A DNA stretch of 64,000 bases from Incurvaria masculella (taxonomy: Eukaryota > Arthropoda > Insecta > Lepidoptera > Incurvariidae): positions 1,134,501-1,198,500 of the forward strand of contig OX335641.1 in NCBI GenBank assembly GCA_946894095.1, read 5' to 3'. The position numbers and the translations under genes are program-made. Positions 11,613 to 23,017 of the stretch are shown here, piece after piece; within the stretch, counting starts at the first letter, position 1; the number at the start of each line of letters is the position of its first letter. Under the pieces are notes generated by a model. That model was not told the DNA's origin. It made no database searches and worked only from the letters and a program-made list of their open reading frames with translations.

Positions 11613-12004
11613 TATGGTACATGAACATGGATGGCTAATTCCACCGTCATGACGTTAGACCAACATACCGAATTTCCGAAGGAATTTGGTGCGATGCCAG
11701 GACCTTCCCTTTATTAGCACGGCTGCATTGAACTGGATGGAAAACACGAACGGAAAAGGTGGCCGCCTCGAGCATTTTTTCAACCAATTCGACGGTACCA
11801 ACCCGGGCGGTCTTAACTCTACCTCCTCGTAGGTAAAGAGACCAACTGTTTTACATAAATTCCGAATCATGAAACAGCTCGAAATTCATCAGAACGAAAT
11901 CCAACTCAGAAAGAGAAATAAAGTAGCGCATGAAAGGGGCGAGGACTTTAACCCAGAACTCTGGGATGGAGGGTGAGTGTACCCGCTTCTGAGCTACGAG
12001 CCGT
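11613..12004 (-). mobile_element. SINE with tRNA-like head, antisense, near full length
   Basis: Reverse complement begins CGGCTCGTAGCTCAGAAGCG (box A region), GGGTTAAAGTCCTCGCCCC (box B region), then the standard body (TGATTCGGAATTTATG, ACCGCCCGGGTTGGTACCG, GTTTTCCATCCAGTTCAATG) and tail (GGTCCTGGCATCGCACC, AATTCCTTCGGAAATTCGG). Confidence 0.8.
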
Positions 12005-12206
12005 GGTGAGGGTCGTTTTCGGCCGGTAAAGGTGTGAACCCCAATATTCTTTTTTTATATTTCCAATGCGAGCTATCATTGGTTTGGAACTAGATAACAA
12101 TCTGGCATAAAGTTCCGCCGGGACTACTATAACACGGTGCCACGATCTAATAACTAATAGGAAATAAGGGTATATGTATAGGGTCCGGAAGCAAATCTTC
12201 ATATTT

Positions 12207-12345
12207 AAACGTCTACCGCCCGTTGCCACCACCTCCAGCTACAAAAATCTCAAAGTTACTTTACGGTTACACCATACAAATATGCCGTGTAACCGAAAGT
12301 TACTTATCGGATTTCGGGTAACTGGCGGTGGTGAAAACAGGGGTA
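12207..12345. repeat. Repeat H, compact inverted-repeat copy
   Basis: GCCACCACCTCCAGCTACAA, AAAGTTACTTTACGGTTACA on the left, and TGTAACCGAAAGTTACTTAT, GGTAACTGGCGGTGGTGAAA on the right. The two ~50 bp halves are imperfect inverted repeats. The LINE at 12325 abuts it. Confidence 0.6.
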
Positions 12346-13330
12346 CAAGATGTTGCCGATCTGCAATTACTCAGTATCATCTACTATGCTCTGGTGCAAT
12401 CGCTCTTGGGATACTGTTCACTTGCATGGGGTGGAGCATCCAGAACTTTACTCCTCAAACTTGAGCGAGCCCAAAGAGCGATGCTTAAAGTAATGCTACG
12501 AAAACCTTTCCGTTTCCCTACTAATGAACTTTACAGTGAAGCTGGCTATCTTGGTGTTAGACAGCTGTTTATAAGTGCATTAATATTAGACTTCCTTAAA
12601 CACAAAGCTTTTTCCAATTAGACCAGTGCGCCAAAGTCGCTGGCCTGTACCTAAAACCCGCACTTCCTTTGCTTAGAAATTCATCACTTTTTAGGTCCCC
12701 ATATCTACACCGAAACAAATAACCGACTAAACATCTTATATCTTACCAAACACGAATGTAAAAATGCAGTGCACGGATGGCTTACATCGAAATCGAGCAA
12801 TGAAATTGAATGCCTATTAGCTGTATCGAAATAAACTTAAAATTAGTTTATAAATATTTTTTCTTCTTTTTATGTCTTTCTTTGTTTTTGCGTTTGTAAT
12901 TTTATGAAATTTTATTTACATAGGATTTATTGTTTTTTTTTCCCTTCCTTTTCTTGAAATATAATTAGTTGTTATTTACTTATTATAAATTAATATTAAA
13001 TATTGTGCAGCATTAACTTATATGTATTTCTTTGCTCTTGTATTAATTCACGTATCGATGCTTCTGTTTGCATTTATTAAGATTGTATATTTTGTACTAA
13101 TTTCTATGTTAAGTACAATTGTTTTTAATTTACACGTCTACTTCAACCCGACAGCTCGATGAAAGACCCTGCTTCTCATAACACAGGGAATCCTAGCATG
13201 AGAAACAGGGTTACTACTGTATATAGCAGCCTAGTTATTAAAATAAATAAAAAATATGAATTATGTAACATTAGGCTAAGTTTTTTGGTAACGAATAAAT
13301 ATATTTTGATTTGATTTTGATTTTGACTAT
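12325..13330 (+). pseudogene. LINE 3' portion (RT C-terminus and 3' UTR)
   Basis: An open frame to 12621 reads LLSIIYYALVQSLLGYCSLA, then LERAQRAMLKVMLRKPFRFP and YSEAGYLGVRQLFISALI. This is the 'Y.AL..SIL.YC...WGG' and 'L...QR..LK....KP.R.PT..LY.E' region that ends the reverse-transcriptase ORF of CR1/Jockey-type LINEs. After 12621 frameshifted text continues (RPVRQSRWPVPKTRTSFA; TKHECKNAV-like near 12750) to about 12832. An AT-rich 3' UTR follows, ending in a TTGATTTGATTTTGATTTTG tail at 13306-13326, a template-slippage style LINE terminus. The 5' end is missing. Confidence 0.8.
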
Positions 13331-13705
13331 AACTAAATAATAACTAGCATCAGCCATAGAGTAAAACTCTCAATGAACCCATAGTATCTCGAAGAACTTC
13401 TGATTTAAATTATAAATTGTATTCAAAGAGCGTTATAGTAGAAAACAAAGCAACCATATAATTGTTTCATGCACTTAGTTGTACATATAAATAATGTGTA
13501 GGTGCTTAGACGGAGTTATCTCATACTTATGCCGGTTAAACAACTTACTTGTCAAATGACATTATAAAAAACTTGCTACCTTATAGTACAGTCGAATACG
13601 GGCAAAAACCTGATGTAAGTAAAGATCACTTGAATCTGGGCGCGGTGTAATAATTCTTACCTCTATTTATTGGGAAACAAATTATTTACCGAATTGAGCA
13701 TTATA
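13331..13705. other. No gene seen
   Basis: AT-rich, nothing recognised. Confidence 0.4.
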
Positions 13706-13800
13706 CAGGTGATTTTTTTCAAGTGTGCCTTAATGGCCAACTCGTAAACTATAAGAAATATCGTAAACACTTGAAAGAGCCATGGAACCGATTTAAATAA
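13706..13800 (+). repeat. Repeat I copy
   Basis: ACAGGTGATTTTTTTCAAGT then GTGCCTTAATGGCCAACTCG, AACTATAAGAAATATCG and GAAAGAGCCATGGAACCGAT. Confidence 0.55.
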
Positions 13801-14219
13801 TAACTTAATATAATAACTAGGTTTCAAAAAAGTTTTGCGATATTATTCCGATTTCTGTCATGAACTTAAACTACAATTACCTGATCATATAGCAACATAT
13901 CGATTTATTATTTCTGAAATCAAAATGCTTTATGTAAATAAATATTTTGACAACATTTCATTGATACCGTACGTGAAATTAGTTTTTCCTTCGGTGCTTG
14001 AATTTAGCTTCGAAAAATGTCTGGAAAACCAAGTGTTGTTTTATGAAAAACCCTTTCGAAATCTTAAGTCAGGGGTACCTAATGAACCATAATCTACTTC
14101 GCCAAGTCCAACTTACCATTCTATAACCTTACTCAAACATTTTGATGATTTAGATCTCTGGTATAACTACCCATTTCAGATAGGGCTAGAGTATAGGTGC
14201 ACTAAATGGCCATTGGCAG
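13801..14219. other. No gene recognised
   Basis: An 85-codon frame (13835-14092) lacks an ATG start and has no recognised family. Confidence 0.4.
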
Positions 14220-14752
14220 TTAAGGTGGCCCAACACCGCGGAACTAACTCATTCGCGGGCACGGTACAAAACCGTGCTGTTGCGCTCTGAGATCTTCTCT
14301 GTTTCAAAGAATAAGACAGGCTCCATGATGAGGAAGATGCAACATGTCTTTTTTGGTAAGATTTGGTAAGATTGACGAAAATTTTAATTACAAAACGACT
14401 TATAGCTAAAACAAAACGACGACCGCTGTATTCTAAAATCTAACAAAAACCAAATAGATTATAAATCTTGATTAAATAAGCTATGTCTGATGAATAATCT
14501 TTTTAAGATGTTCTTACTTTATCATTGCGTAATGCACCTCCAAAGTTATTGTATAAAACGCGCGAAGGATTCGAAATTTCGGACCTCATAACTTAGAAAC
14601 CAAACACTATTTTACAATGCCAACGGTCATCAGACATCTAGTTCGATCAAATAAAGCTATTTTGAGCAAAATTTGGGGTCTTTGACAAGAAATATGGGCG
14701 TGATCTTCTTTCCCCGTTTGTATGGGGAGTTGAGCGGGATGGGCCGCCTTAA
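14220..14752 (-). mobile_element. TTAA MITE family C, copy 2 (reverse orientation)
   Basis: TTAAGGTGGCCCAACACCGC, ACGGTACAAAACCGTGCTGT, GATGAGGAAGATGCAACATG, GGTCATCAGACATCTAG, CCGTTTGTATGGGGAGTTG and GGATGGGCCGCCTTAA. 533 bp. Confidence 0.85.
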
Positions 14753-15963
14753 GTAAATCATAACACACTTGAAATAGCCATGCCCTCGCTACATTTAAAC
14801 GTAGTAATTGTATTGTAATGTTTGTTGGTGAATGTAGTCCAATCTTCTTAAGTTCACACGGTGTATTTTACGAAAAAGTCAAGGACATCTCGTGTCGGAC
14901 TTGTCTAGTGTGGTCTAATAACTGTTATATGGCGTGGCAATTGACACCTTATTCCGTGGTGCCATTCTCATTGCCTAACAACTGTCCGACAATGATAACT
15001 TTGCCACTTGTGATCTCGCTTCGATACTACAATAAGTTATATTGAAATACTAAACGAGGCTTATTGAGTAAAGTCTTTAGAAAGGAAAAAATACAAAGTC
15101 AGAATTATTTAGCCATATATGATTTCATTTAAATCTTTCCACTCATTTTATACATTTTAATGTGGAAATTTAGGTTTCTGACCTGTAAAAACTACTTTTT
15201 TAGGTGAATTAATATATGTTTCACGCTTACTCACTAGATAAATATGTGATCTTGTACCACAAACGAGAAAATTTTCCAACACATTTATAGTTTCCAAGCT
15301 CTGTGTTGAAAAACTAGTAAAAATCTAGGAAAAAGGTGTTAAAAAACATATTTTTTTAAAGAATCTAAGGAAATCATTAAAGCCGTTTTACGGTCATAAA
15401 CTAGATAATAGTCTAAACTTTGATGATTCGATTTTTCTCCCGGTTTTTATTCTTAACCGACGCTGAGATATAATAAAAATAAACCCAAAATATTAGAGGC
15501 TAGCGTCATATAGAGCCTTAAGTGTCTTTCCACCCAAATCCTCAGGATAATTTGTCTTGATAGAATGCATGTACATATTAGTGCTTCATATTAGTGTATG
15601 TAAGGCTGACCGGTCTTGGCGCCTACTTACGTGACCTTTTTGCAGCTAGAATAAACCAAACATTCTCTCATCCGACATTCTCTATCCGATGTATTCTACC
15701 TCAGAAAACATTTCATGCTTTCGCTTTATCTTGAGCTGCAGCTATGTAAGTCATAGACGTGCATTAACATAACAAGTTACTACAAACATTTAATGCTTAC
15801 ATTATTCAGGCCATTGAGTGTAAATTTTGAAAATATAATCTATTTAAATGATATTTATATGGGCAACGAATTTAACAGTATCATTGAAAATGTTGTGCAA
15901 ATTTGCGAAGAAATAAGCACGTTTAGTTCGGTCTGAAACTGGAATAATATTTTTCAGCTATAT
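14753..15963. other. No gene recognised
   Basis: AT-rich with a 75-codon plus frame (14818-15045) of no known family. Confidence 0.4.
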
Positions 15964-16188
15964 TTATTCTAGTCTTAACTTAGTTTTCATAGGCCTACAC
16001 ATTTGTATCTCTGTCCAATTTGGCGTTTTAATAGTTTTCTCTTTAACAGTATCTGAATGTAGCGTGTCTTCGCACTTGTGTTTTTTATTACAATCATAAT
16101 CACAACATAATACGCCCCTAAACTGAAGGAGGAGGAGCAAGGATGACAGGAGGATGTCATAAGTTAATTGACCGAGCGTAGCACGCAT
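15964..16188 (-). CDS. Candidate small secreted protein ORF (74 aa)
   Basis: ATG at 16188 opens 74 codons to TAA at 15964. The N-terminus MRATLGQLTYDILLSSLLLL then LQFRGVLC has the n-, h- and c-regions of a signal peptide. The mature part begins CDYDCNKKHKCEDT and has a further Cys near the end (QMCRPM). No family is recognised. It could be a first exon, a lineage-specific secreted peptide, or a chance frame. There is no visible promoter or poly(A) support beyond AT-rich flanks. Confidence 0.3.
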   Translation of the reverse strand: MRATLGQLTYDILLSSLLLLLQFRGVLCCDYDCNKKHKCEDTLHSDTVKEKTIKTPNWTEIQMCRPMKTKLRLE

Positions 16189-16359
16189 TCCTCAATTCGA
16201 AATCTTTATAGTTTTTTTCTGTCAAGTTAGTTTAAAAAAAAACAAAAGTTCCAAAAGATAGATTTGCGAGGTCAGAGAGCCACTTGATATATTTGCCCTA
16301 ATGAGCAGTTCGAAGCCGTCGCTAGTGAGTCGATGAGCAGTTGGGGGTGCGCGTGCGTC

Positions 16360-16413
16360 GATACCACACCGGTACCACACTGGTACCACGCCGGTACCAC
16401 GCCGGTACCACGA
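16360..16413 (+). repeat. 11 bp minisatellite (GGTACCACGCC)5
   Basis: Five consecutive 11 bp units, GATACCACACC, GGTACCACACT, GGTACCACGCC twice, GGTACCACGA. Each full unit contains the palindrome GGTACC. Because 11 is not a multiple of 3, all three frames stay open, creating spurious ORFs on both strands. Confidence 0.9.
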
Positions 16414-17549
16414 AGAATCTTATCGCATCTCGATCGGTACTCCTCGACCTTCGGAGCATCGATGCGCTTAGCTCGAGATGCTCCCACAGAGCAATGCGCC
16501 GTTTCGGTGGCCCAGTTAAATCTGACCGTTTAAATAAGCTTCAGACGTTTCAGCTATTGTTTTCCGTAATCAACAAATGTTGCTCCCTTTCCCTTCAAAA
16601 AAGGTATTTGATATTTATTGGATCAGCAAATTTATGTATTTTTGTGTACTTTGGGTATCGAAACAAAATTAAGAACACCGTTTTTATTACTGTAACCAAA
16701 AAATAAAAAAAAATACACTTTGGATATTTGAACGCCGACAAAGGAATATTGGTTTCACTATCTTGTTGTCATTAATAATAATTGATTTAACAACGATATT
16801 CAGATATTTCAATCAGTTTAAATCGTGGTATTTTTGAGGCGACATTATAAATGTAATATTTTTTCAAATAATTTTGTTAATTTCGATAGGAGGGTTGTAA
16901 ATATCAGTTATAATGTGGAGTAAATTGTTAGAGAAAGCAAAATTTTAGCATTGTATTAATGGCCGCTCATCCTACCACCTCATAAGACCCATGGGTACTT
17001 TATTAATTTTAAGAAAAAAAATTCGACCATGATAATATTTTTAAAAGTGCCTAGGAAAATGTTCTGCCAGGCACGGATTTACCCAAAGCTTTGAGTTAGA
17101 GCTGACAATTACATCTGCTGCCTCTGGGCGTAGTGGCTTGCTCTGTGCCAGCGCGTATAGTCCTTTCTCATTGCGAGTTACTTTTGCCACTTTGCTCTAC
17201 ATTCACTTGGCATCGCGAGTACACTACCAATACTACACCGAGAGCTGTATCGATATAATATTCTACGCAAGATAATAACAAATTAACGTACTGTAATAGT
17301 ACTTCCATCTTTGAATATTCAGTTGAGATTAGATTTTTTTAAAGATTTATAAATAGGAACATTTCCATCCGAATAATTGTAATTAAAATAAGGCTCGAAA
17401 CTAAATCCTTCGGATTACGTGCTGGATATCCACCAACCAACTAAGCTATCCGGATTAGCTACTACGAGTTACCCTGTTACCCGTATTAATCCGACGCAGA
17501 CTAAAATTCGTAAAATTTTGCAAAACGTAATCACAAATATACAATCTGT
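16414..17549. other. No gene recognised
   Basis: AT-rich; a 121-codon plus frame (16341-16706) is driven by the minisatellite at its start. Confidence 0.4.
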
Positions 17550-17716
17550 CAGCCTCAGTAGTTCAGTTGCGTGACTCCCGGCGTCCGTTCGTCGAGGTTA
17601 AACAACTTTGGGGCAAGGATTCTGGCATGGCACTTAGTTCCCATGGGGTGTGATGGGCGTATAGCGACAGAAGGTTGGGTTAAGCCATTCATGTCCAGTT
17701 GCATCTAAACACGATA
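17550..17716 (+). mobile_element. SINE, 5S-type head, internally deleted
   Basis: CAGCCTCAGTAGTTCAGTTG, a short head remnant (GTCGAGGTTAAACAAC), then a jump to GATTCTGGCATGGCACTTAG, GTTCCCATGGGGTGTG and TTCATGTCCAGTTGCATC. The whole central body is missing. Confidence 0.7.
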
Positions 17717-19062
17717 TTGATGATCAAATCACATCCAAATGCCAGTTAACGCGTTCATTCCTTATTACTAAAAGTTTTTTAAAGCATTACACAATCTTAC
17801 GTAAGATGTCCATGCGTCGGATGTAGTCATGCTTTGAATAATTCTATGCAATTGGAGTATTTGCATCGAACTGTATCCGATGTCGAAATAATAAATCACT
17901 TCTATATCCTTGGACGACCAAAATAATTATTGAGTGCGAGTGGAGACGGTGTATAGTCGGTATAAAATTGTATCTCCAACGTCTGACGGAAATGAGAAAT
18001 GATGGTAAGACCCTATCCACTAACCCCTGAAGAGAGAGGAAGGGAGGAGCGGTAGTGGTCGTTATCGCGAATCCGCCGTATGGACAAAGTGTTCATATAA
18101 ATGTATGGGAAGCCGGCCGCGCGTTGTAGCAACACACTCCAAACCTCGCCACCGTGCATCAATATGTTCCATAAATGCTTTCGCCATGTCAGTGCCCACC
18201 AACGGAAACTCTCCAATCCATTCCGGGAGGTCACGACATTTTTGGAAAACGTTTTTAGATATCGTTATGTTTCATTAAGATTAACTTCCCACATTATTTT
18301 AAAATATCCATCCCGATTTTTATTAAAGATTTTATGGTTAGAAGGGATTGTATAAAATCTTCTATTATATTTGGTCTTCTATTTCTGGTTTATATAAAGT
18401 CCTTCCTGGGGCTAAGTCGTTTGTATTTTTTCTAAGTTTCAGGCCGTAGGCCAGTTACTTGAGAGCCGTCAGTAATCCTGGAAAGGAAAAGATCTTTAAA
18501 GTTTGATAAGATTACCTCGTTTCTTATGTCCTTTTGCAGGCGCGCAATTTCATAGATACGAATACGATGGTATAACCAACTTGGTGGGATACTAAACAAT
18601 AAATTTAGAATTTAGTAAGTCATGGAAGACAAGACATTATCATTAGCGCATTAAATGTAATGCTCGGCCTCCTTTATGCTTTGATTCAATATGAAAATCA
18701 AAAGCCGAGCGATTTGTACCGATCAGTCACGATACGTGCCGGAATTAAATGTGCACAATGTCACTGGCATACACAAGCGACAGTACGAAAGATAGTTGCA
18801 TTGTGAAGAATGTATACAACTGTTTATGTTGTACCTACATAACATATTGAATCTGGTGCGGGCCGTCATATTGCCATGAGCAAACGTCTGTTCGAGTTGC
18901 CTATAAAAAAACCTTATTATTACACAAATTCGGAAACATACTTTTTTTATGAAAACCACAAGTTTAACCGTGATTATATTTTGGGTGCAATTTATAAATT
19001 TTCTATTCCATTTTTCCTTCAGATACATTTAGAAAATAGTATACTACAAGTCTACTTTTTAT
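17717..19062. other. No gene recognised
   Basis: A GC-average patch at 18010-18240 is open on both strands. A 101-codon minus frame (19028-18723) starts with an ATG but has no recognised family. Confidence 0.4.
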
Positions 19063-19347
19063 TAGGGTTCCGTACCCAAAGAGTGAAAACGGAACCCTAT
19101 TACTAAGCCTCCGCTGTCCGTCCGTCCGTCCGTCACAGGGCTGTATCTCATGAACCGTAATAGGTAGGCAGCTGAAATTTTCACAGAGTGTGTATTTATT
19201 TTGCCGCTATAACAACAAATAGGTAAAATAAAAAAATAAAAATTAAAGGGGGGTCCCGTACAAAAAACGTGATTTTTTTGTGTTAAATCTTGTACGGTGG
19301 TACGGAACCCTTCGTGTGCTAGTCCGACTCGCACTTGGCCAGTTTTT
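19063..19347 (-). mobile_element. Family A repeat, antisense, full length
   Basis: TAGGGTTCCGTACCCAAAGA, (CCGT)n at 19119-19134, GGGCTGTATCTCATGAACCG, TGCCGCTATAACAACAAATA, GGTACGGAACCCTTCGTGTG and CGACTCGCACTTGGCCAG. Confidence 0.85.
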
Positions 19348-20114
19348 TATTTAATATTGTGTAATTGTGTTTCTGGATCCACTCTCCTGGTGACTCTTTC
19401 ATCTCGGCCTCGTTCTTGCCACGTCTCCACGCAGATTAAAATCCGTTCCCACCATGCGATCCTCATAGATCCGAGAGCCTGAACGGTTTAACACAACAGA
19501 TAAGTTGTCCATATATTTTTATGTTTTTATCTTCCATCATCATATAGGTTCCGTATGTTTTATTAAGTTTATTTGAAGTCATTCAACTGGCGCCAGTAAA
19601 TGTTTCTACATCTACTCCGAGAGACGCATTTGTGATCGTCTCGTTACATCACGCGTGTTACGTGAAATGTCTTCTTCACATTAGAAGTGAAGTTAATTGG
19701 AATAGCATTCATGCATTTGATCGGGACTGGCATGTACCGTTATTATAATCTGTCGTGAAAGGGAAATACACCAATTTCTATTATATCTAACTTGAAGAAT
19801 TTATTAGATATCACTTTAATTTGGCTTCTTATATTGAATTATTCTCTTGAACAATTAATTCAAATTAGTACATTTAAACAATTATTGTTTTCGTGCTATA
19901 TGAGTTCTGGCACTCAAAAAGAATAAAACTTATCCCACTGCATTTCTTCCCGCGCATTACTACAAGAAATGCACGGGAGGCGACTAACGTTTCCGATCCA
20001 GGCATTATATGAAAGATGGTGTCAATTCCACCCGGAAGAGTTCCAGCGAACTCAATAAATTATGGTTAAAGCGTCAATGAAACTAATCCGTGTTTATCAT
20101 CTAGTTCAATGTCA
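19348..20114. other. No gene recognised
   Basis: Mixed to AT-rich; no repeat family or coding signal. Confidence 0.4.
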
Positions 20115-20196
20115 CTGTAGGAGGAAACAAGGAAGGTCCAAGCATGGCACCGAGTTTCCTCCTAATATCATAACAGTAATTATGGTGTTAGACATC
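20115..20196 (+). mobile_element. SINE tail fragment fused to family A
   Basis: AAGGAAGGTCCAAGCATGGC, ACCGAGTTTCCTCCTAATAT, CATAACAGTAATTATGG and TTAGACATCTACAAG, where it passes directly into family A. Confidence 0.7.
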
Positions 20197-20445
20197 TACA
20201 AGATTTAACATAATGGGGCCCCCATATAAAACACGTGATTTTTTATTTTGACTTTCATTTTTATTATTTCTTAATTTTACCAATTTGTTGTTATAGCGGC
20301 AAAATAAATACACACTCTGTAAACATTTCAGCTGCCTACCTATTACGGTTCATAAGATACAGCCTTGTGACAGACGGACGAACGTACAGCGGAGGCTTAG
20401 TAATAGGGTTCTGTTGGCACCCTTCGGGTACGGAACCCTAAAAAC
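20197..20445 (+). mobile_element. Family A repeat lacking its 5' end
   Basis: Begins within the family at ACAAGATTTAACATAATGGG, has TTTGTTGTTATAGCGGCAAA, a short GGAC stretch (20373-20387) and GGGTACGGAACCCTAAAAAC. The 5' part (GGCCAAGTGCGAG) is replaced by a SINE tail. Confidence 0.8.
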
Positions 20446-20899
20446 GATTTGCGTATTCTTTTAAGCATAACCATCCCTTAAATGACATCATTTATATGAA
20501 CCAATCCGAATACATTATAAGCAAAACGTGACCATTTATAAATTCTACGACACTCCGCGAAAGAAGGTGTGAGCTTAAAAACCAATTGACCTTTCTAGAT
20601 ACAACAGCGAATACGCAGGTGAATCTCGGCTTGCGACACCGATGCGGTCCCAAGGAGTCGCTTGTGAAATATTGTCGTTATTTTCTTTCTGAGGAAATAT
20701 ATTTTATGGCGTGGCAATTGGGCCTTGCCCCGTTAGGATTTTATGAGCCATTGGAAGTGTAAGGCGTTTCATTGTGTCGCGAAGAAAATATTAAGACACT
20801 CGAACACAATAGAAATGGAAAGACGAATTGGTAAACCACAGATACTCATCCTAAAAATATATTTTAGTACGTGTTTTTGTATAGATATTGCAACCATAA
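20446..20899. other. No gene recognised
   Basis: An 85-codon plus-strand frame (20743-21000) runs into the LINE fragment and is probably part of the same decayed element. Confidence 0.35.
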
Positions 20900-21175
20900 G
20901 TATTAAAGCCTGCGACTATGCCCATGAGGATTCGGAAACATGTGAGGTGGAATACCATAACCACTTTACAGGCACCAGTACCGAAGAGAGGTTTGCATGA
21001 TCAGAGATTAAGATGCTTTGTAAAGGTCATATTTGTATCACCCGTAATAGAAGAGCGTGTATGGAAATATCTTTGTAGAAGAATCGATAGAAGCATGCTG
21101 TAATCGTACCACATGCCGATAGCCTCTGCCTACCCCTCCCGGGGAATGGCGTGATGTTAAGTATGTGAGTTAGTG
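20900..21175 (+). pseudogene. LINE reverse-transcriptase C-terminal fragment
   Basis: Plus-strand readings include MPMRIRKHVRWNTITTLQAP, then RLRCFVKVIFVSPVIEERVW and CNRTTCR*PLPTPP, parallel to the fragment at 29395. Frameshifted and short. It abuts the SINE at 21190. Confidence 0.4.
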
Positions 21176-21189
21176 CCATTAAATACTTG

Positions 21190-21595
21190 ATCGGCTCGTA
21201 GCCTAGTGGCGCGGGGACTGACCTAGCGTACCAGAGACCTGGGTTCAATACCGACATGCACCGCTGTCTTTCTCTTTCCGAGTTCGATAAGTGCATTTCG
21301 TTACGAATGCGAGCTGCTCCATGGTTCGGAATCCATGTAAAACTTTAGGTCCCCTTCCCCTACTAGGTGGTAGGGCTTATGCCCGCCCGGGTTGGTACCA
21401 TCGCATTGGATGAAAAGATGGTCGAAGCGGCAATAAAAAATTGTCCGTGTTTTCCATCCAGTTTAATGTAGCCGTGCTCATAAAGGGAAGGTCCTGGCAT
21501 GGCACAAAATTCCTTCGGGAATGAGATGTATTGGGCTAATATCATAACGGTAGTTGTGTGGTATTAGCCATCCATGTCAGGTCGCATAAAAAAAA
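21190..21595 (+). mobile_element. SINE with tRNA-like head, full length (reference copy)
   Basis: The head has a tRNA-like box A (CGTAGCCTAGTGGCGCGG) and box B (GGGTTCAATACC), i.e. a polymerase III promoter. The body has GTGCATTTCGTTACGAATGC, GCTCCATGGTTCGGAATCC, GCCCGCCCGGGTTGGTACCA, AAGATGGTCGAAGCGGC, GTCCGTGTTTTCCATCCAGT. The tail has GGTCCTGGCATGGCAC, TTCCTTCGGGAATG, TTGGGCTAATATCATAACGG and an A9 end. About 405 bp, non-coding. All other SINE copies in this window are judged against this one and the copy at 34099. Confidence 0.85.
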
Positions 21596-21829
21596 ACTAA
21601 AATAGTCCGCGTGGGTAGTATTTTCGAGTCCAGTCACAATATACTAACCTGCTCTCTTTTTGGTAGCTTACCAAGCGGTAAGGTTTGCGATTTGGCTAGT
21701 ACCAAGCCCTTAAACGATCTCATTTTCTCTCATCTCTCGTTTTTCGCTTTCGGCCTTGCTCGGAAAATGTTCTGAGCAACATCTCTGACGTAGATAAGAG
21801 TTGCGCGGAAGTTGAGAGTTCAGAGCACA

Positions 21830-21922
21830 ATGGTGGAGTGCTTGCACAACCGCACCGCTGCCGCCGCCGCCGCCCGCTCGCCTCGACCCGCGCGAATACA
21901 GTGGCCACTCAAGCTAACGCTT
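21830..21922 (+). CDS. Candidate first coding exon (unassigned)
   Basis: ATG at 21830 opens 31 stop-free codons (MVECLHNRTAAAAAARSPRP...) ending at GTAAGT (21923-21928), a strong donor in phase 0. The surrounding block (21720-21930) is CpG- and CCG-rich, unlike its flanks, as expected for a promoter-proximal first exon. The poly-Ala tract comes from a GCC repeat. No family is recognisable and no downstream exon is seen, so this is speculative. Confidence 0.25.
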
Positions 21923-21971
21923 GTAAGTAAATATACTTTTTCGTACTAAGCACTTACTTCGATTATTCCAA

Positions 21972-22290
21972 GGAATGTATATAGGTATAATCGACCGTGA
22001 AGCAAGGACAGGAAAGATCCCAGTAAAAATAACTACTTCACGAACATACTGCAAAGCTGCACCCAAACCAGCGAAACATACCATTCTTGGGCATTGCGTC
22101 TACCAATTTCGCCACCTGCTTTATACCCATAATTTGGAATTATCCTACAGTACCTCCTCCCGTAATCAATGCCTCCTATTAACACAGTGTTAGCTATTAT
22201 ACCTAAATACATTTATTAAACGCCTCATCGGACATCGACTGCAAAGATTGAACACTGAAACATACACGCCCATGTCCAGTTCCATTAAAA
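21972..22290 (+). repeat. Repeat E, copy 2, joined to a SINE tail
   Basis: TATAGGTATAATCGACCGTG to GACTGCAAAGATTGAACACT, about 15% diverged from the copy at 45352. The tRNA-like core on the minus strand (22120-22052) keeps GTGGCGAAATTGGTAGACGC and a T-arm with one mismatch (GCTGG-TTTGGGT-GCAGC). From 22262 the text becomes ACGCCCATGTCCAGTTCC plus an A-run, a SINE 3' end. Confidence 0.7.
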
Positions 22291-22694
22291 AAAATGCGAT
22301 GATCCCAAACTAGCGAAACTGTCTAGATTAAGTAATGCCCCGAACATTAGCATTCTGCAGTAAAGCAGTCACAACAACAATGTTAGCGCCCTGAGGTTAG
22401 AGAATGGCCGAGACAGGCCGGAACACTTTCTGCTGGTAGAAATTGCCCGTAGTTTTGCGGATAGCGCGTGCGGTAACACGATGACGTTATGTGAACTGTG
22501 CAATTTGTGAAAAAAGCTGTCAAAGCACTTGTCGCTTACTTTTATTTATTGATTTTATGACCAATAATTTCAAAGGGTGTAGCACTTTTTACTGAGTCAA
22601 AATATTTTAATATATATTTTAAAACAATATTTAAAGAGATATTTCTCCTGATCGGCATTAGCGGCTGATTTATGTTTTCTTTATGTTAGTAGAC
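22291..22694. other. No gene seen
   Basis: Mixed composition with AT-rich end; no element recognised. Confidence 0.4.
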
Positions 22695-22990
22695 ATGGAT
22701 GTCTAAAACCACAACCACTGTCAAGCCCAAAAACACCGCATTCCCAAAATAATTAGGTGGAAACTATTGAACTGGATGGAAAACAAGAAAAAAAATTATT
22801 ACCATTTCGACCATGTTTTCATCAAATGTGATGGTGCCAACCCAGGCGGAAAGGGTAGTAGGGAAAGGAGTTTCCGAACCATGTGACAGTTCTTATTCGG
22901 AACAAATTGCACTCATACAACCCAGAAAGAAAAAAAAGAGGTGTTTGAAGTGGGCCTGGATTTGAACCCATGACCTCTGATGATATTACA
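22695..22990 (-). mobile_element. SINE with tRNA-like head, antisense
   Basis: AACTATTGAACTGGATGGAA, TGATGGTGCCAACCCAGGCG, GAACCATGTGACAGTTC and the complement of a box B (GGATTTGAACCCATGACC). The tail is diverged. Confidence 0.75.
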
Positions 22991-23017
22991 ATCTTAATTT
23001 TCTTAATAATATTAGTT

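Noticed and set aside
18723..19028. 101-codon ATG-initiated minus ORF
   Set aside because: Basic, low-complexity AT-rich translation without motif, overlapping an antiparallel frame.
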